A stretch of DNA of 49,330 nucleotides, from assembly GCF_019038435.1 (NCBI RefSeq), contig NZ_JAGPOX010000067.1, forward strand, positions 1 to 49,330, written 5' to 3'. Source of the DNA: Nocardia alni. GTDB taxonomy: Bacteria > Actinomycetota > Actinomycetes > Mycobacteriales > Mycobacteriaceae. The notes under the pieces were generated by a model. The model was not told the DNA's origin. It saw only the letters and a list, made by a program, of their open reading frames with translations, and made no database searches. The position numbers and the translations under genes are program-made. The stretch's first letter is position 1, and each line of letters opens with the position of its first letter. Shown one piece after another: positions 41,908 through 49,330 of this stretch.

Positions 41908-42702
41908 TCACCCGCCGACCGCATGTCCCCGGCCGGCGGTGCGGGCGAGTTCGTCCGACAGGCGCGAGCGTGCGGTGCGCAGGGAGGGGCCGTACCAGGT
42001 GAGGTCGCGGCCGGATACCAGGGCTACCGGGATGTCCGGGAATGCCTCGGGGCCGTCGGATTCGGTGAAGACGTAGGGTTCGTCGGGGAGGACCGCCAGG
42101 TCCACGCCACGGACCAGTTCCTCGTCGGAGACCGTCGGATAGCGATCGTCACGGTCGGCGTGGGCGAGGCGTAGGCCCAGGCGGCGGGCGAGGTCCTCGG
42201 TGAAGGTGTCGCGACCGACGACCATCCATGGGCGGCGCCAGATCGGGATCACGGCGTTACGGGGTGGGTGCGGCGGCGGAGGCGACCAGGCCGATTCCGC
42301 CTCGGTGAGCCATTGCGGGCGGTCCGCGCTCAGGGCGATCTCGAAGAGTCTTGTCATCGAGGTGAACGCCTCGTCGACCGTTCGGATTCTGGTCACCCAC
42401 ACCGGAATTCCGGCGGTACGCAGACGCTCGACATCGATGCGGCGGTTCTCCTCCTGATTGCACACCACCAGATCCGGCGCCAAGTCCACGATGCGGCGTA
42501 CGTCCGGATTCTTCGTGCCGCGTACCCGCTCGACCGCGAGATCCGCCGGATGGGTGCACCACTGCGTCGCCGCGATCAGCAGATCCGGGCAGGTCACAGC
42601 GATCGCCTCGGTCAGGGACGGTACCAGCGACACCACCCGCCGCACCGGTTGCCGCAATGGCACCACCGCGCCGAGGTCGTCCACTATCTCACCACCGGAC
42701 AT
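41908..42702 (-). CDS. BtuF-like helical-backbone metal receptor protein, no signal peptide
   Basis: This 264-residue protein has the fold of periplasmic corrinoid/iron-siderophore binding proteins: VVSLVPSLTEAIAV at the start of lobe 1, RVRGTKNPDVRRIVDLAPDLVV as in BtuF, and a second lobe with WRRPWMVVGRDTFTEDLARRLGL and VDLAVLPDEPYVF. It lacks a signal peptide or lipobox, and no transporter genes are nearby, so it should be cytosolic. Cytosolic members of this family are known but poorly characterised. Next to a B12 enzyme, a corrinoid-handling role is attractive but inferred. ATG at 42702. Confidence 0.8.
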   Translation of the reverse strand: MSGGEIVDDLGAVVPLRQPVRRVVSLVPSLTEAIAVTCPDLLIAATQWCTHPADLAVERVRGTKNPDVRRIVDLAPDLVVCNQEENRRIDVERLRTAGIPVWVTRIRTVDEAFTSMTRLFEIALSADRPQWLTEAESAWSPPPPHPPRNAVIPIWRRPWMVVGRDTFTEDLARRLGLRLAHADRDDRYPTVSDEELVRGVDLAVLPDEPYVFTESDGPEAFPDIPVALVSGRDLTWYGPSLRTARSRLSDELARTAGRGHAVGG

Positions 42703-42826
42703 AACCCCACCCTACGACGTCCCGGCACATCACCCGCCATCCACCGCATCCACGCGGCCGCGGCCGCCGCGCCGGGCGATCCACCGCGCATCGGCGGATC
42801 CCAGCCGGAATCGCACCGGAACGGTT

Positions 42827-43594
42827 CTACCCGTCCAGGCTCTGGTACAGCGCACGCAGCTCGCGCAGCCCGGATTCCGCCGTTCGCTCGTCCTCGGCGG
42901 TCATCCGCAGCGCCTGGCGCAGTGGGAGCGGGTCCAGATCGTCCATGGCCGAGCGGAATTCGACCCGGGGCAGGTCAGGGAGGACGATGTTCTCGCCGTA
43001 GAGGTCGTCGGAGACCGTGGGCCCGTTCTCGCGCTGCACGCCGCCGATGAGAGTGTCCAGGTCCAGACCGCGCAGGGTGAGCATCACCGCGGGCTCGTCG
43101 TCGAGGCGTTCGGAGATGATGTAGCAGACCGCGGCGACGTGTTTGCACGGCCAGCCCTGGTCGGGGCAGCTGCACCCGAAATTCAATTCGGCGGCCGTCG
43201 TGGGCAGCAGCAGCGGGCCCAGTTCCTTCGGAATGGTGCCCGACGCGATCTGGGCGAGCATGCCGGGTGTGTCGCGGATCAGGTCGAGGACCTCGTCCAG
43301 GCGTTCGTCGCGCAGCGTACGCAGGGTCAGCTGCGCGGTGAACGGGCGCGGCTGGCTGCCCTGCACCTCGGCGGTGACCAGGCCGGACTCGATGTGGTAA
43401 TTCACCACCTGGCCGGAGCGGGCGTAGGTTCGGCCACGGGCCAGGCGTCCGGCGTCGGCGACCTGTTCGATCGCGTCGATGAAGGCCCGACCCCACCATG
43501 TACGCGCGAAAGAACCACGACGACTGCGGGATTGGACGCCACCCTTGACCGGGCGGCGCGGACCGTACTTGCTGTAGTCCTCGAACGGACTCAC
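42827..43594 (-). CDS. SWIM zinc-finger protein
   Basis: This 255-residue protein has a SWIM finger with Cys141, Cys143, Cys150 and His152 (CxC-x6-CxH in FGCSCPDQGWPCKHVAAV), known to bind DNA or proteins. The N-terminus (RTWWGRAFIDAIEQVADAGRLARGRTYARSGQV) is the conserved lead seen in bacterial SWIM proteins paired with SNF2 helicases. The helicase gene lies directly upstream. The start is GTG at 43594; its GGTGGAG Shine-Dalgarno comes from the first copy of the 80-bp repeat. Confidence 0.92.
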   Translation of the reverse strand: MSPFEDYSKYGPRRPVKGGVQSRSRRGSFARTWWGRAFIDAIEQVADAGRLARGRTYARSGQVVNYHIESGLVTAEVQGSQPRPFTAQLTLRTLRDERLDEVLDLIRDTPGMLAQIASGTIPKELGPLLLPTTAAELNFGCSCPDQGWPCKHVAAVCYIISERLDDEPAVMLTLRGLDLDTLIGGVQRENGPTVSDDLYGENIVLPDLPRVEFRSAMDDLDPLPLRQALRMTAEDERTAESGLRELRALYQSLDG

Positions 43595-43750
43595 GACTCC
43601 ACCTCGCTAGCGCTCGGCTCCGTCGTGTGCCCGGCACGCTGGCTCGATGGTTCACTCCGCTGCGCTCCGCTCACGACTCCACCTCGCTAGCGCTCGGCTC
43701 CGTCGTGTGCCCGGCACGCTGGCTCGATGGTTCACTCCGCTGCGCTCCGC
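43591..43750 (-). repeat. Perfect 80-bp tandem duplication between helicase and SWIM genes
   Basis: Two identical 80-bp units (43591-43670 and 43671-43750) fill the whole gap between the helicase stop and the SWIM start. Each unit carries GAGGTGGAG before a GTGA on the minus strand, so each could serve as a ribosome-binding site; only the one at 43594 opens the gene. The unit is rich in GCGGAGC/GAGCGC imperfect repeats. A related shortened copy lies at 1801-1844. The lack of any mismatch suggests a recent duplication. Confidence 0.95.
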
Positions 43751-46684
43751 TCACTCGCCGATCGCCTCCGTACCCAGGGCGAACAGCCGGCTCAGCTCCT
43801 CGGTGCTCAACTCCGTGATCCAGTTCTCGCCGGTGCCGACTGTCAGGTTCGCCAATTCCTGCTTACCGGTGATCATGTCGTCGATGCGCTCCTCGATGGT
43901 GTCGACGCAGACGAGCTTGCGCACCTGCACGTCGCGGCGCTGGCCGATGCGGAAGGCGCGGTCGGTGGCCTGGTTCTCCACCGCCGGATTCCACCAGCGG
44001 TCTAGGTGCACAACATGATTGGCGGCGGTGAGGTTCAGGCCGGTGCCACCGGCCTTGAGCGACAGCAGCATCAGCGGCGGCCCCTGGTCCTCCTGGAAAC
44101 GGTCGACCATGACGTCGCGGCCTTTTTTGGTCACGCCGCCATGAAGGAACGGGACCTGAGCACCGAACCGTTCGGTCAGGTACGGAGCGATCAGGTTGCC
44201 GAACTCGCGGAACTGGGTGAACAGGATCGCCTTCTCACCATCGGCCAGCACCGATTCCAGCACGTCCTCGACCAGCCCCAGCTTGCCCGAGCGATGCTGT
44301 CCGCGCTTGAGCACCCCCGAGCCGTCGCCCAGGTAGTGCGCCGGGTGATTGCACACCTGCTTGAGCCTGGTCAATGCGCCCAGTACCGCCCCCTTGCGAG
44401 ACATGCCCTTGGCACCTTTGAGTTTCGCCAGCATATCGTCGACGACCGCCTGATACAGCGCCGCCTGCTCGACGGTGAGGTTGGCACGTACCGTCATCTC
44501 GATCTTGTCCGGCAGATCCGAGATCACCGCCGGATCGGTCTTGACCCGGCGCAGCACGAACGGCGAAGTGACCGTGCGCAACCGGGTCAGGGCGTTCTCG
44601 TCACGCTCGCGCTCGATCGGCACGGCGAAACGCGCGTGGAACACCGAGGGTTTGCCCAGCAACGCCGGCGCGGCGAAGTCCAGGATCGAGCGCAACTCCT
44701 CGAGCCGATTTTCCACCGGAGTTCCGGTGAGTGCCAGACGATGTCGCGCGGGTACAGCGCGCGCGGCGCGGGCCTGGCGGGTGGCGGAGTTCTTGATGTG
44801 CTGCGCCTCGTCGAGCACCACTCGCTGCCAGCCCTGCCGCTTCAGCTGGTCCACATCCCGGGCAAGCAACGCATAGGTGGTGATGACCAGATCCGAATCT
44901 GCCACCGCCGCATCCAACTCCGCGTCCTTGCGCCGGTTCGCGCCGTGATGGACGAGCACCCGAAGGCCCGGGGCGAACCGCTCGACCTCGCGCTGCCAGT
45001 TGCCCACTACCGACATCGGCGCCACCAGCAGTGTCGGGCCGACGGGCGCGATCGGCACATCCGTACCCTCTTCACCGACTCCGGGGGACTTCACGGTTCG
45101 ATTCGCGGGCACGAGTGTGCGGGCACCCGTGCCGACGGTGCTCGCGGCAGTCTCCCTCTCGTGTACCAGCAGGGCGATTACCTGCACCGTTTTGCCCAGC
45201 CCCATATCGTCGGCGAGGATGCCGCCGCAGCCGAGGCGGTTCATCGTCGCCAACCAGGTGAGCCCGCGCAGCTGGTAGGGGCGCAGATCGGCCTTCAATC
45301 CGGCCGGTGGCGCAATCTCCTCGACCGCCCGGTGCGCCTCCAACAGCTCGGACACCCAGCCGCTGGCGGTGACATCCTCGATCGGCACATGCCTGACCTC
45401 GCTGGCGGCGATCTCCCCGAGCAACTCGGTCAGCGAACCGGTCGTCTCGTCGGTGCGCCCCTCGAGGTACTGGGCGGCCGCTGCCAACGCCCGATGGTCG
45501 GCCTGCACCCACTCCCCGCGCAACCGCACCAGATCCGATTTGGACTGCACCAGGCGCGCCATCTCAGCGGGCGTCAGCACGGTATCGCCGAGCGCGAGCT
45601 CCCAGCGGTAGGACACCAGACCGTCCATACCGACCGCGGTTTCGGTCGCCGCGGGGCTCTGCACCTGCATCCGCATGCTCGGGGTCACGATCCGCCAGGA
45701 CCGGGGCAACAGTAATTGCACACCCGCGGAACGCAATTCGTGCGCGCCGTGGGCGACCAGATCCTGGACGACCTCGGTCGGCAGCAGGAAGTCGATGCCG
45801 CCGGGATCGCGCGGCAGACGCTGCAGCATCGGATACGCGGCGATGGCCGCGGTCACCCGCTCCCCCGCCAGGCGCAGCTGCGCCGGATCACCGTTGACCG
45901 GAACCGGCAGCGGCGCTTCACCTTCCGAACGCAGGCATACCTCGAGGCGCCACAGCGCCGTGAAGGCCCGCGTATCCTCCTCGGGGTCATCGTCAGGCTC
46001 GATCAGGCGCAGGACCAGTTCCGGCTCACCGACGGTCAGACTCGTGCGCCACTGCTGCAGGGCCGTGGCGACGCGATGCGATCCCGACGCCAGCGGTGTG
46101 CCGGAACTCAGCGCGGTGATCAGGGGATGCGGCCCGTTCGAGCCCGTAGCGTGCTTCGGTATATCGAGCAACGACCGCGCGATCGGGTCGGCCAGTTCGG
46201 TGACCATGTCCTCCAACAGCGCCGCGGGACGTCCGGCCACACGCAGGGCGGGCGGCATGGCGGCGGCGAGTTCGGCCAGCCAGGCCCGCTGCCGCTGCCC
46301 GCCGACCAGGCGCCAGCGCACCCACCAGTCGCCATCGTCGCGCAGTAGCTCGGGGACGACCCGCCCGCCGCGCACCCAGCGCTCGACGCCCCGGGCGACG
46401 TGTCCGAGGAAACGCAGATCGGCCGCGATCGCGCCCGGGGGCAGCTGTTGCAGCAGGATGGGGGCGGCCGATTGCGGCGTGAGCGCATGACCGCGGACCT
46501 CGACCGTGTGCGGGCCCTCCGGACCGGCCATCAGCACCTGAGCCCGGTGCCGGAATCGCGCTGCCTGGACCACCGCGCCCAGTGGATCGGGCACCGTCAC
46601 GGCGTCGATGGCCGCGACGGCATCAGTGCCTGGGGGCTGCCACAGCACCAGGCCCGAACCGGGCGTCCACAATCCGTGCAGCAT
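43751..46684 (-). CDS. SNF2-family DEAD/DEAH helicase (HelZ-like)
   Basis: This large ATPase probably remodels DNA-protein complexes. From ATG 46684 it has 977 residues. The N-terminal half is family-specific and of unknown role. The Snf2 motor begins near residue 460 (LRPYQLRGLTWLATMNRLGCGG) with Walker A DDMGLGKT (about 495-502), LLVAPMSVVGNW, DEAQHIKN (about 625) and LTGTPVENRLEEL. The second RecA lobe holds FTQFREFGNLI, LSLKAGGTGLNLTAANHVVHLD and the terminal QATDRAFRIGQRRDVQVRKL. Upstream in-frame TTG and GTG codons at 46696 and 46687 are alternatives. It pairs with the downstream SWIM gene, a known association in actinobacteria. Confidence 0.95.
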   Translation of the reverse strand: MLHGLWTPGSGLVLWQPPGTDAVAAIDAVTVPDPLGAVVQAARFRHRAQVLMAGPEGPHTVEVRGHALTPQSAAPILLQQLPPGAIAADLRFLGHVARGVERWVRGGRVVPELLRDDGDWWVRWRLVGGQRQRAWLAELAAAMPPALRVAGRPAALLEDMVTELADPIARSLLDIPKHATGSNGPHPLITALSSGTPLASGSHRVATALQQWRTSLTVGEPELVLRLIEPDDDPEEDTRAFTALWRLEVCLRSEGEAPLPVPVNGDPAQLRLAGERVTAAIAAYPMLQRLPRDPGGIDFLLPTEVVQDLVAHGAHELRSAGVQLLLPRSWRIVTPSMRMQVQSPAATETAVGMDGLVSYRWELALGDTVLTPAEMARLVQSKSDLVRLRGEWVQADHRALAAAAQYLEGRTDETTGSLTELLGEIAASEVRHVPIEDVTASGWVSELLEAHRAVEEIAPPAGLKADLRPYQLRGLTWLATMNRLGCGGILADDMGLGKTVQVIALLVHERETAASTVGTGARTLVPANRTVKSPGVGEEGTDVPIAPVGPTLLVAPMSVVGNWQREVERFAPGLRVLVHHGANRRKDAELDAAVADSDLVITTYALLARDVDQLKRQGWQRVVLDEAQHIKNSATRQARAARAVPARHRLALTGTPVENRLEELRSILDFAAPALLGKPSVFHARFAVPIERERDENALTRLRTVTSPFVLRRVKTDPAVISDLPDKIEMTVRANLTVEQAALYQAVVDDMLAKLKGAKGMSRKGAVLGALTRLKQVCNHPAHYLGDGSGVLKRGQHRSGKLGLVEDVLESVLADGEKAILFTQFREFGNLIAPYLTERFGAQVPFLHGGVTKKGRDVMVDRFQEDQGPPLMLLSLKAGGTGLNLTAANHVVHLDRWWNPAVENQATDRAFRIGQRRDVQVRKLVCVDTIEERIDDMITGKQELANLTVGTGENWITELSTEELSRLFALGTEAIGE

Positions 46685-46759
46685 CACTCCATCCAACCAG
46701 CCGCCACCGACAGGCCAGCCGTGGGTAGATGGTGTTGTCGACGTGGCGGATGGACCAGG

Positions 46760-47674
46760 TCAGGAGTAGGCGCCGATGACCGCGCCCGCGACCGCGCCGA
46801 CCGCGCCACCGACGAATGCGGCCGGAATGCCCGTCGCCGCCGCGCCCGCGACCGCGCCGATCGCCGCGCCGCCGGCAATACCCATCGGAATGCCCGCGAC
46901 GGTCGGCGCCGACGCCACGGTGCCGAGGGTGCCGCCGATGATGCCACCGACCACACCGCCTGCCACAGCGGCCGGAACACCGGCGACCAGCGCACCCACA
47001 GCCGCACCGGCTGCCGCTGTCCCGGCGATCCGGTCGGACCGGTCCGGGTTGACGCCGATCGAGTTCATATCGGTGGCGACGATGGCCTCGCCGCGCGCGG
47101 CTGTCACGTTGACCTGCCTCAGCACCTTGTCGGGCACGGCACTCGGTACCGGGGTGCTGTAGTTGCCGACGCGCAGCGTGCGCGGCGGCGGGGCGATCGG
47201 CTTGACCGGCGCGACGTATTCCGGCGCATGCAGTTGGGACAGGTTCACCGCCGGGGCGGGCTGGGTGTACTCGGCGTCGGGCACGGGCCGGAAGTCCGGC
47301 GGGACAACGTAGTTCGGCAGCGGCGTGACAACGCCCGGCTGCGGACCGGACGGCTGCACCAGGCCCGGCTGCACCGTATTCGGTGTGTACTCACTGTTGG
47401 ACCAGCTCGAGGTGACACCGGGCTGCGTCGTGGTGACGGGGCCGGTCGTCGACTGCTGTTGCTGCCCTGGCGGCGGAGCGGTGGAGGTGCCCGGCACGAA
47501 AGGCGCGGGCGACTCCTCGGTGGGTGCGGTGGTGGCCGATGCCTCGGAGGTGGAGGTGTGACCGGCCTGGTTCGTCGTGCTGGAACAGCCGACCACCAAC
47601 GCCAACGGGACAGCCCCCACAGCAGGGAGAACCACCCGCTTCGCGATGGTCAACTTCCTATGCCGACCTGTCAC
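46760..47674 (-). CDS. Proline-rich lipoprotein with glycine-zipper C-terminus
   Basis: I do not recognise a named family with confidence. The 304-residue protein has a lipoprotein signal with lipobox LVVGC (Cys30), then a Ser/Thr/Pro/Gln-rich linker (about 31-125), a moderately conserved middle (LPNYVVPPDFRPVPDAEYTQPAPAV, PPPRTLRVGNYSTPVPSAV), and a C-terminus from about 215 made of Gly/Ala-rich GxxxG-type helices (AGGVVGGIIGGTLG, AGGAAIGAVAGAAATGIP). Such glycine zippers can insert in or cross membranes. The layout suggests a cell-envelope-spanning protein. The start is GTG at 47674; an ACTTGATCAAGT palindrome lies 22 bp upstream at 47696-47707. Confidence 0.75.
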   Translation of the reverse strand: MTGRHRKLTIAKRVVLPAVGAVPLALVVGCSSTTNQAGHTSTSEASATTAPTEESPAPFVPGTSTAPPPGQQQQSTTGPVTTTQPGVTSSWSNSEYTPNTVQPGLVQPSGPQPGVVTPLPNYVVPPDFRPVPDAEYTQPAPAVNLSQLHAPEYVAPVKPIAPPPRTLRVGNYSTPVPSAVPDKVLRQVNVTAARGEAIVATDMNSIGVNPDRSDRIAGTAAAGAAVGALVAGVPAAVAGGVVGGIIGGTLGTVASAPTVAGIPMGIAGGAAIGAVAGAAATGIPAAFVGGAVGAVAGAVIGAYS

Positions 47675-48325
47675 GTCGCTACACCACCCTCATCAACTTG
47701 ATCAAGTGCCCCCCGTTCCCCGAATGGCACGTGTGCGCTCCGCACGATAACTACCCGATAACATCTCGGGCAAACTTGTGTGACATGCCTCACAGTTGCC
47801 ATGAAATCGCCGGGCGTTGAAGGGGACTCGAAGGCGCCGGCCCTTCGCCGTGCCGGTTCCTCGTCGCCCGACACAGCGACCCGGCAAACCTGCCATCCCG
47901 CACATACCCTATGAAAAATATTGTGCGACAGTCATTTCTGCACCACCGGACAATATACATTCGAAACCTTTGGGTCGTATATCGACGAAATCGCACCGAT
48001 ACAAAGGGAATCGACGGACAGACAATCCCGAACTAGTGAGTTTGCAGATGATCGATCGCTGCCATCGCAGACCTCGGGAGTTATCGTGTCACTCACGCCG
48101 CGAATCAGAAGTTATTCCGACCGAGAAGTTCCGTCGAAGCTCCTCTATCGCCGCGGACCATGTCGGACTACCATGGAAACATTGACAAATCCGCTGGTCA
48201 CGGCCGAAGAAACAGATTCGGCCGTGTAATGCAGCAACACAACATTCGCACCGCACAACCACATGGTTCGCGCCCGCACACCCGGTGGGTTCGAGCCGGG
48301 CGGGCGCTGTAGGAGGGCAGTGAAT
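47675..48325. other. Lower-GC intergenic region with hairpin and doubtful small frame
   Basis: About 650 bases hold no gene I can defend. The stretch 47900-48240 is clearly less GC-rich than its surroundings. A frame from TTG 47921 to 48229 (102 codons, ending METLTNPLVTAEETDSAV) has no Shine-Dalgarno and mixed third positions; its last 18 codons could also start at an internal ATG. A perfect 10-bp hairpin (CACGGCCGAA/TTCGGCCGTG, 48199-48226) overlaps that stop. A 27-codon frame starts in TAATG at 48228 and stops at the AGGAGG preceding the next gene. Confidence 0.4.
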
Positions 48326-48687
48326 ATGACGATTCTGCTCCAGGTCCTCGAGCAGAGTTTCCGCCGACCACACCATGGGAACGGCGTAAATTCACCTTCA
48401 TCGATACCGCGAAGATCGTCGGTATGCGCCTGGACGGTCAGGCCGGGGTATGGCTGGATCTCTCGCGCCCGGGCGAATCGCAACGGCTGGCGCGCACCGC
48501 GACCGCGCAGGAGGCGATCACGTTCCTGCTCACCGTCTTCGGCAAGATCGCCGAGTGCGAGGACCGCGGCGGTTCATGGCTCATCGGCCACGACGGCGCC
48601 CGCGCCGAGACGGTCGCGGCGACCCGATTCCCACCCCAGTCCGCCGACATGGCGACCGACGACCTGCTCGCCCGCGCCTGGTTGTGA
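48326..48687 (+). pseudogene. Small gene of unknown function, apparently frameshifted
   Basis: A strong AGGAGG (48311-48316) precedes GTG 48320 and ATG 48326. The first dozen codons from ATG (MTILLQVLEQSF) have the GC-rich third positions of a real gene, but this frame then turns into unlikely Arg/Ser-rich sequence. From about 48360 the frame one base earlier becomes coding-like (PPTTPWERRKFTFIDTAKIV) and continues through ATG 48424 to the stop at 48687 (MRLDGQAGVWLDLSRPGESQ and so on). A single-base indel near 48357-48366, a sequencing error or a -1 slip at T-TTC would join them into about 120 residues. If ATG 48424 is used alone, the product is 87 residues without a Shine-Dalgarno. I do not recognise the family. 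Confidence 0.55.
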
Positions 48688-48720
48688 AACCTGTCGGCAC
48701 CGCGGTGTAGAAGTGGTGCC

Positions 48721-49330
48721 GTGCAATCGGACAGGGGTGGATGGGGCTGGGCGCTGGCGGCGCCGGTCGTCGCGATACTGGTAGCACTGGTGATCGTGGG
48801 TGGTCCCACGCTGTTCGGCAAGCTGACCGGCGACACCCTGCCGGCGCCGGGCAGTCCGACCCGCGCCCAGCTGGAACGGCTGCTGTCCGTGGTCAGAGTC
48901 GTACCGCAACGCCCACATCCTGGCGGTTACGAGCGCGGCTGCGGCATCGGTCGAGGCTGCGTATTCGGTGCAGCCTGGTCCGGCACATCCACACCCGCCA
49001 GCACGTGCGATCCGCGCAACAGCGTCCTCGCCCGACAGTTGAGCGCCGTACGATTCCGCCCGCACACCGACAACTGCGTAGTACTGGCCGGAACTCTCCG
49101 AGACCCTTACACCGGCCGCAGCATAGCCTTCGACCGCTCCCACGCCCGCACGGTACAAATCGACCACGTCTACCCCCTGGCAGCCGCCTGGGACATGGGC
49201 GCATCCACATGGCCTGCGCCACAACGCATCCAATTCGCCAACGACATCGAATTCAACCTACTGGCCGTCGACGGCCGAACGAACGAAAACAAGGGCGACC
49301 GCACCCCCGCCGACTGGCTACCCCCCGCCC
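48721..49330 (+). CDS. Membrane-anchored or secreted HNH nuclease (DUF1524-like), partial
   Basis: This open frame from GTG 48721 runs off the right edge (203 codons seen). The N-terminus has one hydrophobic helix (WALAAPVVAILVALVIVGGP, about 10-29), a signal or anchor. The outside domain has paired cysteines (GCGIGRGC, TCDP, DNC), then DPYTGRSIAFDR, the HNH-type core VQIDHVYPLAAAWDMGA (Asp-His of the nuclease motif), RIQFANDIEFNLLAV and GRTNENKGDRTPADWLPP. This matches the secreted DUF1524-type HNH proteins of actinobacteria, which are known as DNases. It follows the small frameshifted gene by 33 bp. Confidence 0.85.
   Translation, partial: MQSDRGGWGWALAAPVVAILVALVIVGGPTLFGKLTGDTLPAPGSPTRAQLERLLSVVRVVPQRPHPGGYERGCGIGRGCVFGAAWSGTSTPASTCDPRNSVLARQLSAVRFRPHTDNCVVLAGTLRDPYTGRSIAFDRSHARTVQIDHVYPLAAAWDMGASTWPAPQRIQFANDIEFNLLAVDGRTNENKGDRTPADWLPPA

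Noticed and set aside
43591..43750. CRISPR array
   Set aside because: Only two adjacent identical 80-bp units with no spacers and no cas genes.
47702..47905. Short minus-strand frames upstream of the glycine-zipper lipoprotein
   Set aside because: No Shine-Dalgarno, overlapping each other in different frames, and no coding bias.

Overview
This window is high-GC actinobacterial chromosome, most likely from Nocardia or a close relative in the Mycobacteriales. Four things support this. The 5' end of a 16S rRNA gene lies directly downstream of murA. The order from argS to murA matches the mycobacterial core chromosome. Two adjacent MspA-family porin genes of the Nocardia NfpA/NfpB type are present. 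GC is high, with strongly GC-biased third codon positions.

The left two thirds (about 1 to 29.4 kb) is a nearly continuous minus-strand housekeeping block. In transcription order it holds argS; the aspartate-family genes lysA-hom-thrC-thrB, joined by 4-bp stop/start overlaps; rho with a long leader; rpmE; prfA; prmC; a MarR regulator with an ABC-2 exporter; sua5 (tRNA t6A synthesis); wecA (first lipid-linked step of arabinogalactan synthesis); an AtpI-like gene; the full F1Fo ATP synthase operon atpB-E-F-H-A-G-D-C ending at a 21-bp hairpin terminator; two MspA-type porins; a DUF2550 membrane protein; a PduO-type cobalamin adenosyltransferase; murA; and then the rrn leader and 16S rRNA. Two blocks interrupt the mycobacterial order: the MarR/ABC cassette between prmC and sua5, and the porin pair between atpC and the DUF2550 gene. 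A small plus-strand membrane protein gene lies between rpmE and rho and runs antisense into the rho 3' end.

From about 29.6 kb the content is more mixed. A tRNA-Arg(CCG) with a strong terminator lies divergent to argS. Then come a GlcD-like FAD oxidase with a TetR regulator, a Tat-exported metallophosphoesterase, tRNA-Cys(GCA), a second MarR regulator, a degenerate Hsp70-like protein with a C-terminal membrane anchor, and two DUF3558 lipoproteins. The 36.4-42.7 kb segment is a short-chain acyl-CoA locus. An enoyl-CoA hydratase and a 3-hydroxyisobutyryl-CoA hydrolase are transcribed away from a fused B12-dependent isobutyryl-CoA mutase (IcmF). The divergent promoter region carries a 20-bp palindrome and a second, degenerate copy 102 bp away. 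A signal-less BtuF-like corrinoid-binding protein follows icmF. With the PduO adenosyltransferase at 2 kb, the window holds several parts of an adenosylcobalamin route into valine/isobutyrate metabolism.

The right end has a SWIM-zinc-finger protein and an SNF2 helicase separated by a perfect 80-bp tandem duplication. That sequence recurs in shortened form at the murA start, where it appears to supply the ribosome-binding site. Beyond it are a proline-rich glycine-zipper lipoprotein, about 650 bp of lower-GC DNA, a small gene that looks frameshifted, and a membrane-anchored HNH nuclease cut by the window edge.
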